A stretch of DNA of 64,000 bases from Fibrobacter sp. UWR2 (GTDB lineage: Bacteria; Fibrobacterota; Fibrobacteria; Fibrobacterales; Fibrobacteraceae), in contig NZ_MWQE01000002.1 in assembly GCF_002210285.1 (NCBI RefSeq), positions 186,001 through 250,000 on the forward strand, given 5' to 3'. Positions within the stretch are counted from its first letter, which is position 1, and each line of letters starts with the position of its first letter. The position numbers and the translations under genes were made by a program. This document shows, piece by piece, positions 26,521 through 35,212 of this stretch. Below the pieces are notes generated by a model. It saw nothing but the letters and a program-made list of their open reading frames with translations, had not been told where the DNA came from and ran no database searches.

Positions 26521-27357
26521 TTATGCGACGTTTGTCATCCTGTACTTTTTCCTGTATTCCTTGGGGGTCATGCCCATCACATCTTGGAAGGCGTGGGCAA
26601 ACTTGCTCCCGTTATTGTAACCGACTTCGCCTGCAATCTCGAGAATCCCGCGGTCACTTTCGCGGAGTTCCTTGGCGGCGATTTTCATGCGCTCGCGGCG
26701 GGCGTAGGTAAATACCGGCAATCCGAACACGTTCTTGAAGCAAAGCTTCATCGCGGTCACCGGCATATCGAATTTGTCTGAAAGTTCGTCGATAGTCCAG
26801 TGATTGTCGATGTTTTCGCAGATAAACGAACGAATGCAGTAGATTTTTTCAATCTGGAGCGAAGAGAGGTTGCATTCGCGGCAGGCGAACTCGCGCTGCG
26901 TATCCAGATTCTTTAGGGTGAGCAAAAGCTCCAAAATGGCGAGCCTGCCGTATTCCGCCTGTGTTTTTTCGGGCTTGTTTTCGATTTTTTCGAAGGCGCG
27001 TGCCACCTCTTCCTTGGTGTGCACGATAAACGGGCGTCCCGGACGGCACATTTTTTGCGCGAGAGTCCTGAGGTCAAGCGAAAAGCCCGCAAAATGATCC
27101 TGGATGTACTTTTCCGATTCATCGTAGAATAAAATACGGTCACCGCAGTAATCGGCAGAACGCGTCAGCGCACCCGAAGTCCAGGCGTCGTAAACCAGCA
27201 TTTCTCCTGCATTCAGCTGATTGCAGGGGAGCGCTCCGCCCGCCCAACTGATGCGCCCCTTCCGGCAAAATTCAAGAATGAGAAACGGGTCCCTTTCAAG
27301 TGTTGTATGGTAGCACCCGACTTTGTGCAACCATTCAATTCCTTTGATGTTTAGCAT
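26521..27357 (-). CDS. AraC-family transcription regulator
   Basis: A 278-residue protein with a divergent N-terminal sensing domain and two helix-turn-helix motifs at the C-terminus: WTIDELSDKFDMPVTAMKLCFKNVFG, seen as TIDELSDKFDMPVTAMKL, and ILEIAGEVGYNNGSKFAHAF with GMTPKEYRKKYR. The C-terminal pattern is close to PchR/YbtA-type siderophore regulators. The middle has a CRECN motif that could bind metal. It heads the operon containing the ABC pair. Two near-matches to the iron box lie upstream at 27391-27423. Confidence 0.88.
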   Translation of the reverse strand: MLNIKGIEWLHKVGCYHTTLERDPFLILEFCRKGRISWAGGALPCNQLNAGEMLVYDAWTSGALTRSADYCGDRILFYDESEKYIQDHFAGFSLDLRTLAQKMCRPGRPFIVHTKEEVARAFEKIENKPEKTQAEYGRLAILELLLTLKNLDTQREFACRECNLSSLQIEKIYCIRSFICENIDNHWTIDELSDKFDMPVTAMKLCFKNVFGLPVFTYARRERMKIAAKELRESDRGILEIAGEVGYNNGSKFAHAFQDVMGMTPKEYRKKYRMTNVA

Positions 27358-27390
27358 TCTTTCCTCATAAATCGATTCAGACTGAGTTTG

Positions 27391-27423
27391 TTAGTCTAAT
27401 CTTAAAAAGTAAGACAAATCTAA
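27391..27423 (-). promoter_or_regulatory. Two imperfect TTAG-N6-CTAA boxes before the AraC gene
   Basis: TTAGTCTAATCTTA at 27391-27404 and TAAGACAAATCTAA at 27410-27423 each miss the TTAG-N6-CTAA consensus by one base. The same consensus occurs repeatedly in front of the two DtxR-Feo operons. This suggests iron control of the AraC-ABC cluster. The rest of 27358-27659 holds only the divergent promoter region and the AAGGAG site of the next gene. Confidence 0.4.
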
Positions 27424-27659
27424 CAAGTGAACGAAACTTTGTCAAGGCTAATTTTGTGACGTCAATAGAAAATTTTTATTGCAAAAATGTCTGAATGGGG
27501 TGAAAATGGACTAAATGGAGTCTGTGTTTCAAGAAAAGAATCCCGGTCTTTTCGGATTTTTCCTCCTCCGTTTGGAGCAGAACTCCCCGGACGACATTTC
27601 TAAAATGCTCCGCAAAATTAACAACCGCGGTTTTCCCGCATCTCAATCAAGGAGTATAT

Positions 27660-28964
27660 ATGAAAACACGTTTTCTGGCGGCTCTTGCTGTATCGTTCAG
27701 CATGCTTGTCGCTTGCGGCGACGACAACTCTTCTTCTGCTAACGGTGACGATGAAAAGGAACTTTCCTCCTCGTCTACCAAAAAATCCAGCGACAGCAAG
27801 GACAAATCTAGCGATAGCAAGGATAAATCCAGCAGTTCCAAGAAGGAAGACAAGAGCGAATACAAGCGCGAATTCGCAACGTCTATCGCCTCGGGCGAGA
27901 CGATGTTCATCGGTACGATGTCCCTGGACCACACTGGCGATCTGGGCAAGGACTACATCGAAGTCGGCACCCGCGCAGGTGTTGTCTATTACGACAATTC
28001 CCTGTTCATTGCTGACCTTGACGTGGGCACCATTGCCCGCTACAGCCTCGATGCTAATAACAAGATTGGTAGCAAGACCGCGGAACTTTCGCTCGCGGGC
28101 GTATGGGCAAACCATATCTACTTCGTGAACGAAGAAAAGGCTTACTTGGGCGGCATGCTCGACTCGCTGCTCATCATCAACCCGAAGACCATGAAGCGCA
28201 CGGGTGCGATTGACCTTTCCGAATACAAGGGCGACGATGCTCTCGTGGTAAGCCCGGGTACAGGCGTGATCGTGGACGGTCGTCTCTATGTCGGCCTGTT
28301 GCAGAACGTGAGCGACTATGCTACCGGCAATACGGCCCAGGTCGCGATCATTGACGTCGAAAAGGATTCCGTGATTGCCGTGGCCGAAGATGACCGCGTT
28401 GCAGCCGTGGGTTCGCTTGATGACTCCCAGAACCATGCGTTCATTGTTGTCGATGATTACATCTACTGCTACAGCAACGCCTCTTGGGGCTACGCTCCGG
28501 GCCAGAAGGATGGTTTCTTGCGCATCAAGGTGGGCGAAACCAAGTTCGACAAGGATTACGTTTGGAACGTTTCGGATGAACTCGCTATCAAGGACGTTAC
28601 CGAGAAGGGAAATTACAAGTACCTTGGCGTAATCAGCGTGCCCAAGGGCGAAATCGTCTATTCTTTCTTGAACGTGATGGTGGACCTGCAGCAGGTCTGG
28701 ACCGACATGGACAGCTACCACAATAACACCTGCAAGCCGGTTGAAATTGACCTTGCCAAGAAGACCATGAAGGCGCTCCCGATTGGTTATTCTTCTAGCT
28801 GGGCTAGCTACGGCACCTACATCGAAGAAGATGGCAATGTCATTTTCGCGGTCTCGACCGAAGAGGGCGGCAACGCCTACTTCCGTTATGACCCGAAGAA
28901 AGAAAAGGCCGAAAAGATCGCTACGGTCGAGCCTATCCCGATGTGGATTGTGCCGCTTAAATAG
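27660..28964 (+). CDS. Surface or periplasmic lipoprotein, DUF4374-like propeller
   Basis: A 434-residue lipoprotein with signal MKTRFLAALAVSFSMLVAC (Cys19). A Ser/Lys/Asp-rich flexible linker follows at about residues 24-65, a style common in Fibrobacter lipoproteins. The remainder looks like a beta-propeller with strands such as VVYYDNSLFIADLD, HIYFVNEEKAYLGGM and NVIFAVSTEEGGNAYFRYD, ending PMWIVPLK. It is reminiscent of DUF4374 lipoproteins that accompany TonB receptors in Bacteroidetes. AAGGAG precedes the ATG. It lies just ahead of the TonB receptor gene and probably acts as a ligand-capture partner. Confidence 0.72.
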   Translation: MKTRFLAALAVSFSMLVACGDDNSSSANGDDEKELSSSSTKKSSDSKDKSSDSKDKSSSSKKEDKSEYKREFATSIASGETMFIGTMSLDHTGDLGKDYIEVGTRAGVVYYDNSLFIADLDVGTIARYSLDANNKIGSKTAELSLAGVWANHIYFVNEEKAYLGGMLDSLLIINPKTMKRTGAIDLSEYKGDDALVVSPGTGVIVDGRLYVGLLQNVSDYATGNTAQVAIIDVEKDSVIAVAEDDRVAAVGSLDDSQNHAFIVVDDYIYCYSNASWGYAPGQKDGFLRIKVGETKFDKDYVWNVSDELAIKDVTEKGNYKYLGVISVPKGEIVYSFLNVMVDLQQVWTDMDSYHNNTCKPVEIDLAKKTMKALPIGYSSSWASYGTYIEEDGNVIFAVSTEEGGNAYFRYDPKKEKAEKIATVEPIPMWIVPLK

Positions 28965-29009
28965 GCTCTTATAAACCCTTAACCTATATAGTCCTCATAA
29001 ACACGATGG

Positions 29010-29042
29010 TCCGTTCCCGCCTAATGGTGGGGGCGGATTTTG
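29010..29042 (+). terminator. Likely terminator between the lipoprotein and receptor genes
   Basis: TCCG-TT-CCCGCC pairs with GG-T-GGGGGCGGA around a short TAAT loop and is followed by TTTTG. The receptor gene would then use its own promoter in the following 85 bases. Confidence 0.45.
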
Positions 29043-29128
29043 TTATTGGTACAGGATAAATCCATTCGGATTTTCAAAGGCCCGTTTGGAGTAGAAAATT
29101 AGCCTGAAAATTGCTTAATTGCGCTGCG

Positions 29129-31387
29129 ATGAAAAAGATGGTTTTATACAAGGCGACAACGCTTGCGATTATTATGGTTGCGTTCGGCGCGATGGCAGCC
29201 CGTGCGCAGGATGACGAAATTACCTCGATAGACGATTTTCTGGAAGAATCCGCTTCGGAAAGTAATGCGACAACTGATGACGCAAACAGCGCGACGGCGC
29301 AATCAGATGCATCTGCGGCAAATGCCTCGGGCGTTACGCAGTTGGACGAACTCTCGGTGGAGTCAGAAATAGAAGCGGAACAGGCGCAGCAGGCGAAAAA
29401 GGCGGAATCGGTTGCGACGATTGACGCGGCCGAGATGCAGAATACAAGCAAGACCGTTTCAAAAGCGGTCAATTCCGCTTCGGGCGTGAAAGTGCGCAAG
29501 TCCGGCGGCATGGGCAGCGAAGGTAAAATCAACATTCGCGGCATGGAAGGCAAGAACATCAAGGTGTTGGTGAACGGTGTCCCCGTCGAGACGCAGGGAA
29601 ACTTGGGCCTTGACGATATTCCTATCGACCAGATTGCGGACATTGAAGTTTACAAGGGCTATGTCCCCGCGCGTTTTGCGACAGATGGAGCAGGCGGTGC
29701 TATCAATATCATTACTAAAAAACGCCCCGCCAATTCGGTAGATGCGTCCTATAGCCTTTCGAGTTTCAATACGCACAAGGCTTCTGTAACGGCAAGCCAC
29801 GTGATTGACAGCATTGTGGGTGGGGCAGGCTTGGAAGTAGGCGTGTCGGGCTACTTTAACCATTCCGATAACGATTACGAATTCACATCTCCCTACATGA
29901 AGAGTTCTGCGGGCAAGGATACGAGCGTTGTTCGCGACCATGACCGTTATACATCTTACAACGTGCAGGCTTTTGCGAACTTGATGAATGCGTGGTTCGA
30001 CCAGGTTTCGTTTGGGGCGAGCTACGGTGCGTTCGATAAGGAAATTCAGGGGGATGCGAACCGCATTGTCGAAACGAGTGCCGAAGGATACAATTTTGGG
30101 GCGACATTCGGCCTGGATAAGAAAAATATCTTTGTAAAAGACCTGAATTTCGGTAACCATTTTTCGTTCGGGTACAGTGAAAATAAAACCATTGACACGA
30201 GCCGCGTTCATTGCCGCAACTGGTATAGCTGCGATACGGCCAAAAAGAATGTGGGTGAGTTGACGATGATGGGACTCCCGAAACTGAGAACAGTGCAGGC
30301 GTATGATTTCAACGATTTGCTGAATTTGGATTACCAATTCATTAAGAATCAGTTTGTTTACTGGAATACGCTTTTCCGGTACCACAAGGAAGATCCCGAA
30401 GATGACGTGGGTTCCGAAATGGTTGGATTCAATACGGCAGGCTATCCTGGCAAAACAATTTCGGTGACGACGGGTCTTTCGCTTGAAGACAATTTCTTTG
30501 ATTCGAGACTCCAGAACCTGTTGGGTTTCAAATTCCATTATCTGAAGGCTGAAATTTCAAATACTTCCACCAGTATGATACAGCAAGCGGTATTGGAAAA
30601 GAATGATTATACGGACTTTAGTTACGATGAAAGCATTATGTTCCGGATTGTCAAACCGCTTGCGCTCAAGGGCTCATACCAGCATGCAGTGCGCCTGCCC
30701 ACGCCCGACGAACTGTTTGGCGATGGTGTGCGTGTGAGTGCCGCCACAAGCCTCAAGCCCGAAGAAGCTGACAATTTTAACGTGGGCCTGTCTCTTGATT
30801 TGCAAGAAATCCCGCTGGTGGCGCGATTCCGGTTTGACGGAGACGTGTTCTATTCCTACTACAAGAACCGAATTCACTACATGGGCTCGGCGCAGATGTC
30901 GGTGCCGTATTTCAATATGGACCCGATTCGTGGATGGGGTTACGAAGGCGACGTGAAACTCGATGTGAATGAGTGGGTGTTGCTCGGGACAAACTGGACT
31001 TTCCAGGATTTGCGCAACATCGATTACAATGCGAAGCAGGGTATTCTTGAAGATGCGATTATCCCGAACATTCCTCGGTTCTTCATGAACTACCTCGCTG
31101 AATTCCACATGGGCGATATATTCAATAAGAACGATTTTGTCAAGTTCTGGTGGGCTGCTAATTACACCGATGAATATTATTACGGTTGGAAAATCAGTTC
31201 CCGCCAGAGCCGGAAAATAGACGCTTCGTTCACGCATGACTTGGGCGTGGAATATTCCGTGTGGGATAATAAACTCGCTTGGAGCTTTGAAGTCGATAAC
31301 TTTCTGGACGAAACCGTTTACGACAAGTATGGAGAATCTAAACCGGGACGCACTTTTGCAACCAAGATCCGGTACAGTTTCAGGTAG
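29129..31387 (+). CDS. TonB-dependent outer-membrane receptor
   Basis: A 752-residue receptor. The start is ATG 29129, which begins the signal peptide (MKKMVLYKATTLAIIMVAFGAMAARA). After an acidic and Ala/Ser-rich segment comes a plug domain with KAVNSASGVKVRKSG, INIRGMEGKNIKVLVNGVP and IADIEVYKGYVPARFATDGAGGAINI. A barrel follows, ending GRTFATKIRYSFR. These are the standard features of siderophore or vitamin receptors. It depends on TonB/ExbBD, encoded at 6749-8482. With the preceding lipoprotein and the nearby ABC pair, ferric-chelate uptake is the most economical reading, but the ligand is unknown. Confidence 0.92.
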   Translation: MKKMVLYKATTLAIIMVAFGAMAARAQDDEITSIDDFLEESASESNATTDDANSATAQSDASAANASGVTQLDELSVESEIEAEQAQQAKKAESVATIDAAEMQNTSKTVSKAVNSASGVKVRKSGGMGSEGKINIRGMEGKNIKVLVNGVPVETQGNLGLDDIPIDQIADIEVYKGYVPARFATDGAGGAINIITKKRPANSVDASYSLSSFNTHKASVTASHVIDSIVGGAGLEVGVSGYFNHSDNDYEFTSPYMKSSAGKDTSVVRDHDRYTSYNVQAFANLMNAWFDQVSFGASYGAFDKEIQGDANRIVETSAEGYNFGATFGLDKKNIFVKDLNFGNHFSFGYSENKTIDTSRVHCRNWYSCDTAKKNVGELTMMGLPKLRTVQAYDFNDLLNLDYQFIKNQFVYWNTLFRYHKEDPEDDVGSEMVGFNTAGYPGKTISVTTGLSLEDNFFDSRLQNLLGFKFHYLKAEISNTSTSMIQQAVLEKNDYTDFSYDESIMFRIVKPLALKGSYQHAVRLPTPDELFGDGVRVSAATSLKPEEADNFNVGLSLDLQEIPLVARFRFDGDVFYSYYKNRIHYMGSAQMSVPYFNMDPIRGWGYEGDVKLDVNEWVLLGTNWTFQDLRNIDYNAKQGILEDAIIPNIPRFFMNYLAEFHMGDIFNKNDFVKFWWAANYTDEYYYGWKISSRQSRKIDASFTHDLGVEYSVWDNKLAWSFEVDNFLDETVYDKYGESKPGRTFATKIRYSFR

Positions 31388-31415
31388 ATATATCTAACTT
31401 CGGATAGTTTACGCT

Positions 31416-31475
31416 AACTAAGTTTTATGATTGGAAACTAAGTTGCATAGCGTGAACTAATTTGCAAATTTGCAA
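31416..31475 (+). promoter_or_regulatory. Direct repeats AACTAAGTT and a palindrome before the DUF6110/ATPase pair
   Basis: Three copies of AACTAAGTT (the last AACTAATTT) begin at 31416, 31436 and 31455, one every two helical turns. The final copy runs into the perfect palindrome TTGCAAATTTGCAA at 31462-31475. Evenly phased repeats 180-240 bases before the small gene and ATPase suggest a regulator-binding array. The regulator is unknown. Confidence 0.4.
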
Positions 31476-31600
31476 CAATGTTAGTCGCTCGGAAAGCTTA
31501 TGGGACTGGGGCTTGAAGTCTGTTTGTTAATTTGTATGTAGTTTGCATTTTAAGTGAATTTTAGGTAGATTATTATGCAAAGAACAACAAAGCTTTAATG

Positions 31601-31628
31601 AAGATCCCCGACCAAGTCGGGGATGACA
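31601..31628 (+). repeat. Dispersed palindromic repeat, copy 4
   Basis: AAGATCCCCGACCAAGT followed by CGGGGATGACA. It shares the loop and most of the stem with copy 3 at 16214-16241, differing by one compensating pair (GC to CG) in the stem. It sits 27 bases before the next gene. Confidence 0.75.
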
Positions 31629-31654
31629 TTAGGGCGGAACAAAAGGAGTAAGCT

Positions 31655-31876
31655 ATGTCCGTATGGAAAAATGAAAAGTTCTGGTTGGTGATGGCTGGTG
31701 CTGTAGGCTCCGCTATTGCAAAGAAGATTCTCAAGGCTCCCAAAACTCGCGAATATGCCGTCAAGGGACTTGCTCAGGGCATGAAGTTCACTGCCGACGC
31801 TAAGGCCACCTTCCAAGACATGAAGGACGAAGCTGCCGACATCTGCAACGACGCAAAGAAAGAAGCAGAGAAATAG
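31655..31876 (+). CDS. Small Ala-rich membrane protein, DUF6110-like
   Basis: A 73-residue protein with one N-terminal hydrophobic helix (FWLVMAGAVGSAIAKKIL) with small-residue spacing (AGAVGSA). An amphipathic region follows, REYAVKGLAQGMKFTADAK, and an acidic helical tail. It has AAGGAG upstream. Small proteins of this style (DUF6110, as I recall) precede heavy-metal P-type ATPases in anaerobes, and in ferrosome loci a comparable small membrane protein (FezA) accompanies the ATPase FezB. The next gene here is such an ATPase. A GGACC-TTTC-GGTCC hairpin at 31887-31900 lies between them. Confidence 0.7.
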   Translation: MSVWKNEKFWLVMAGAVGSAIAKKILKAPKTREYAVKGLAQGMKFTADAKATFQDMKDEAADICNDAKKEAEK

Positions 31877-31920
31877 ACGAAAGAACGGACCTTTCGGTCC
31901 TACAGACGAAAGAGTTTTCG

Positions 31921-34002
31921 ATGAAATGTAGAATCGTTTACGATCAGCCGGGGCGAATCCGCTTTCGGGCGGGGGCCTACGCATTTGAAAAAATGCATGA
32001 ACCGCGCATCCACATGGCATGCGTGAGTGAACCTTATGTCCAGAAAGCGGTAGTCCATTCGGAAAACGGCGGTATTCTGCTGGAATACGAAGATGGCTAT
32101 CGTGAACAGGTGATTGATTTCGTTCGAAATCTGAACATTGCAAATCTTCCGGAAATTGAACCCGATACCGAATATCAGCTGCAGGCTCTTGATACGGATT
32201 TCAAGAATAAGCTCGCGTTCATGATTGCGCGGCGTTACTTGGCCAAGTTGTTTATTCCGGCTCCTATCCGCACGGTGCACCTGATTTACAGGGGCCTCAA
32301 GTTTGTGGCTAAGGGCTTGAATTGCCTTGGTGAAGGAAAGCTTTCTGTCGAGGTGTTAGATGGAGCCGCTATCGGAGCGAGCATCCTGCAGCGCAATTAC
32401 GAATCGGCGGGAACCATTATGTTCTTGCTGAACGTAAGTAGCCTCTTGGAAGATTATACTAAGGCGCGTACCCGCACAGCCCTTACCGCAAGCCTTGCCG
32501 TGAAGGTAGACCGCGTGTGGGTTGTCAAGGACGGCGTCGATGTCCAGGTGCGTATGCAGGATGTTCAGGTGGGCGACCTCGTGCGTGTGCGTTCCGGCAG
32601 CATGATTCCGGTGGACGGAACCGTTACCGAAGGCGACGCCTTTGTGAACGAAGCGACTATGACGGGCGAATCGCAGGCGGTTCATAAGACGGTCGGTAAG
32701 TCCGTTTTTGCGGGCACCATCGTAGATGAGGGCTCGATTGTCGTGTCGGTGCGTGCCGTGAGTGGCAATACCAAGATTCAGAAAATCATTGAACTTATCG
32801 ATCGCTCTGAAGACTTGAAGGCCTCTATCCAAAGCCGCGCTGAACGCCTTGCCGACGGAATTGTACCGTTCAGCTTTATCGGATTCGGGCTCACGCTCCT
32901 GATTACGCGCAACATCACCAAGGCCGTCTCGATTCTGATGGTGGACTATTCTTGCGCCATCAAGCTTTCCACTCCGATTTCGGTGATTTCGGCGCTCCGC
33001 GAAGCGGCTGACCGCAACATGACCGTGAAGGGCGGCAAGTACCTGGAAGAATTCGCGCTTGCAGACACCATCGTTTTCGACAAGACGGGAACGCTCACCA
33101 AGGCGGAACCGAAACTTGAACGTGTTATTCCGTTCGGAAACCGCAGCGAAGAAGAAATCCTGCGTATTGCGGCCTGCATCGAAGAGCATTTCCCGCATAG
33201 CATGGCACGCGCCATTGTGCGTGGTGCCGCCGAACGGGGAATCGACCACGAAGAAGAACACGCCGATGTCAAATACATCGTGGCGCATGGAATCGCGACG
33301 ACTCTCGACGGTGAACGCGCCGTTATCGGCAGCAAACATTTCGTCGTCGAAGACGAAAAAATTGCGGTGGGCGAGGCGGAGCAGAAAAAGATCGACGAAC
33401 TCGCCGGAGCCGCATCCGTGATTTACCTAGCCATTGGCGGGAACCTTGCGGGCGTGCTTTGCATTAGCGACCCTCCGCGTGACGAAGCTGCAGAAGCGAT
33501 CCGCATGCTGCGCGAATGCGGAATCAAGCATGTGGCGATGATTACCGGCGACAGCCAGAAGGCTGCCGAACGCACAGCGCAACTTTTGGGCATCGATACC
33601 TTCTTTGCGCAGGTTTTGCCCGAAGACAAGCACCGCTATGTGGAAAAAATGAAGGCCGAAGGCCGCCGCGTAATTATGGTGGGCGATGGAATCAACGATG
33701 CTCCCGCCCTTGCCGCCGCGAACGTGTCGGTCGCTATGAGTGATGCCAGCGACATTGCCCGCGAAACCGCCGATGTGACCCTCCGCAGCGAAGACCTGCG
33801 CGACCTCGCCGAACTCCGCACATTGAGTACGCAACTTATGGAGCGCATCCAGGCGAACTACCGCTTTATCGTCGCCTTCAACACGTCGCTACTGGCCGCA
33901 GGTTTCTTCGGGATACTTGCCCCCTCGACCTCGGCCCTGCTGCACAACCTCTCGACCATGGCGATCTGTGCCAAGAGCATGACGCCGTTGAAGCAGAATT
34001 AA
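31921..34002 (+). CDS. Heavy-metal P1B-type ATPase, FezB/CtpC-like
   Basis: A 693-residue cation-pumping ATPase. The phosphorylation site is DKTGT (Asp387), the actuator loop is MTGES, and the hinge is GDGINDAPAL. Instead of a CxxC metal-binding domain the N-terminus has QPGRIRFRAG, an Arg-rich signature seen in the CtpC and P1B-6 groups. The metal-site helix reads VDYSCAIKLSTPISV, not the CPC motif of copper or zinc exporters. This combination, with a small membrane protein gene upstream in a strict anaerobe, fits ferrosome ATPase FezB. A manganese or zinc exporter of the CtpC type is the alternative. Confidence 0.88.
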   Translation: MKCRIVYDQPGRIRFRAGAYAFEKMHEPRIHMACVSEPYVQKAVVHSENGGILLEYEDGYREQVIDFVRNLNIANLPEIEPDTEYQLQALDTDFKNKLAFMIARRYLAKLFIPAPIRTVHLIYRGLKFVAKGLNCLGEGKLSVEVLDGAAIGASILQRNYESAGTIMFLLNVSSLLEDYTKARTRTALTASLAVKVDRVWVVKDGVDVQVRMQDVQVGDLVRVRSGSMIPVDGTVTEGDAFVNEATMTGESQAVHKTVGKSVFAGTIVDEGSIVVSVRAVSGNTKIQKIIELIDRSEDLKASIQSRAERLADGIVPFSFIGFGLTLLITRNITKAVSILMVDYSCAIKLSTPISVISALREAADRNMTVKGGKYLEEFALADTIVFDKTGTLTKAEPKLERVIPFGNRSEEEILRIAACIEEHFPHSMARAIVRGAAERGIDHEEEHADVKYIVAHGIATTLDGERAVIGSKHFVVEDEKIAVGEAEQKKIDELAGAASVIYLAIGGNLAGVLCISDPPRDEAAEAIRMLRECGIKHVAMITGDSQKAAERTAQLLGIDTFFAQVLPEDKHRYVEKMKAEGRRVIMVGDGINDAPALAAANVSVAMSDASDIARETADVTLRSEDLRDLAELRTLSTQLMERIQANYRFIVAFNTSLLAAGFFGILAPSTSALLHNLSTMAICAKSMTPLKQN

Positions 34003-34016
34003 GGAAAATGTTGCAG

Positions 34017-34043
34017 AAAAGGTAGTACAATAACTACCTTTTT
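34017..34043 (+). promoter_or_regulatory. Palindrome 1 of the Fic region (possible operator and terminator)
   Basis: AAAAGGTAGT-ACAATA-ACTACCTTTTT is an almost perfect inverted repeat 14 bases after the ATPase stop. Being a stem followed by T5, it could end ATPase transcription. The same palindrome recurs at 34080-34107 and 35213-35237, so it may also be a protein-binding site. Confidence 0.6.
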
Positions 34044-34079
34044 AATGATGTTTTGGATAAATTTTTGCAAAATTTTATA

Positions 34080-34107
34080 AAAAAGGTGGTATATACACTA
34101 CCTTTTT
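34080..34107 (+). promoter_or_regulatory. Palindrome 2 of the Fic region, before the fic start
   Basis: AAAAAGGTGGT-ATATAC-ACTACCTTTTT, one mismatch in the stem, 64 bases after palindrome 1 and 27 bases before the GTG start. Its position across the promoter suggests an operator. The Fic protein has a C-terminal winged helix that could bind it. Confidence 0.6.
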
Positions 34108-34133
34108 GTTAAAATTTTGATTATATTTAGAGT

Positions 34134-35207
34134 GTGAGATACCTGACCCTAGAAAAAGCCCTTGAGGCCTGGCTGGCCCTCCAGCCGCTTTCAGAAGATG
34201 ACAAGGCTCGCCTTGCACGTCGTTTTTCGGTCGATTTCAACTACAACAGCAACCACATCGAGGGCAACACGCTCACTTACGGGCAGACGGAGATTCTTCT
34301 GCTTTTTGGGAAGGTCATTGGTGAAGCGAATGTACGGAGCGTGCAGGAGATGGTCGCGAGCGAGGTCACGCTCAAGATGATGGTGGCGGAGTCCCGTGTC
34401 AAGGAGACTCCTCTCACCCAACATTTTATAAGGGGCTTGCACCGCACATTGCTGCGTGAAGACTATTCCGTCCATCGTGAACTACCCGGAGGAATGCAAG
34501 TTGGGTATGTGGTTCATGCAGGGCAGTACAAGACTCGCCCGAACAGTGTCATTACACGATATGGCGACCGATTCGTTTATGCATCCCCAGAAGAAACGCC
34601 TGCGTTGATGACGGATCTTGTCGACTGGTACAACGATGCTGAAAATGAGGGCAAGTTGTCACCAGTGGAGTTGGCTGCTTTGTTCCATTACCGCTATATC
34701 AGGATTCATCCGTTCGAGGACGGCAATGGCAGAATTGCTCGGTTGCTCGTCAATTACATTTTGGCGAAACACGATATTCCCATGGTTGTAGTCCGTAGTC
34801 GAAAGAAGGACGAATATCTGGAGGCTTTGCATGCCGCCGATTTGAAGGTGGGATCTGCGCCTAGTTCTGGTGCGAGGGCTTCGTTGCAAGCGATTGCCCC
34901 GTTCCTCAAGTATTTCCGCAACATGGTTGCGCAAGAGATTGATGCCGATGTTCAGTTTCTCACAAAGCGTGGCGAAAACATCTGGTGGTATGATGGAGAA
35001 TGCATTGAGTTCCGCACACCGAACTACGGCAGAATTCTTAACATGATGCTGAGTGAACCTGTATTGACGAACGCCGAAATCCAGAGAAAACTTGGTATTC
35101 AAAAATCAGCAGTCGATAAGTTGGTCCAGCGTCTTCTCGATAAGCACTATGTCGAGCGTGGGAAAGAGGACGGCTCCTGGCATGTATTTATCACGCCGTC
35201 TATTTAA
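34134..35207 (+). CDS. Fic-domain protein with C-terminal winged helix
   Basis: A 357-residue protein of the Fic family, which transfers AMP or related groups to target proteins. The catalytic motif HPFEDGNGRIAR starts at His192. The N-terminal inhibitory helix with the [ST]xxxE[GN] pattern is present (Ser39 to Glu43-Gly44 in SNHIEGN), so activity is expected to be self-restrained. The C-terminal 60 residues form a winged helix (LTNAEIQRKLGIQKSAVDKLV and QRLLDKHYVERG), usual in chromosomal Fic regulators. The start is GTG 34134. Two palindromes precede it and one follows the stop, suggesting autoregulation. Confidence 0.9.
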   Translation: MRYLTLEKALEAWLALQPLSEDDKARLARRFSVDFNYNSNHIEGNTLTYGQTEILLLFGKVIGEANVRSVQEMVASEVTLKMMVAESRVKETPLTQHFIRGLHRTLLREDYSVHRELPGGMQVGYVVHAGQYKTRPNSVITRYGDRFVYASPEETPALMTDLVDWYNDAENEGKLSPVELAALFHYRYIRIHPFEDGNGRIARLLVNYILAKHDIPMVVVRSRKKDEYLEALHAADLKVGSAPSSGARASLQAIAPFLKYFRNMVAQEIDADVQFLTKRGENIWWYDGECIEFRTPNYGRILNMMLSEPVLTNAEIQRKLGIQKSAVDKLVQRLLDKHYVERGKEDGSWHVFITPSI

Positions 35208-35212
35208 TGCGT

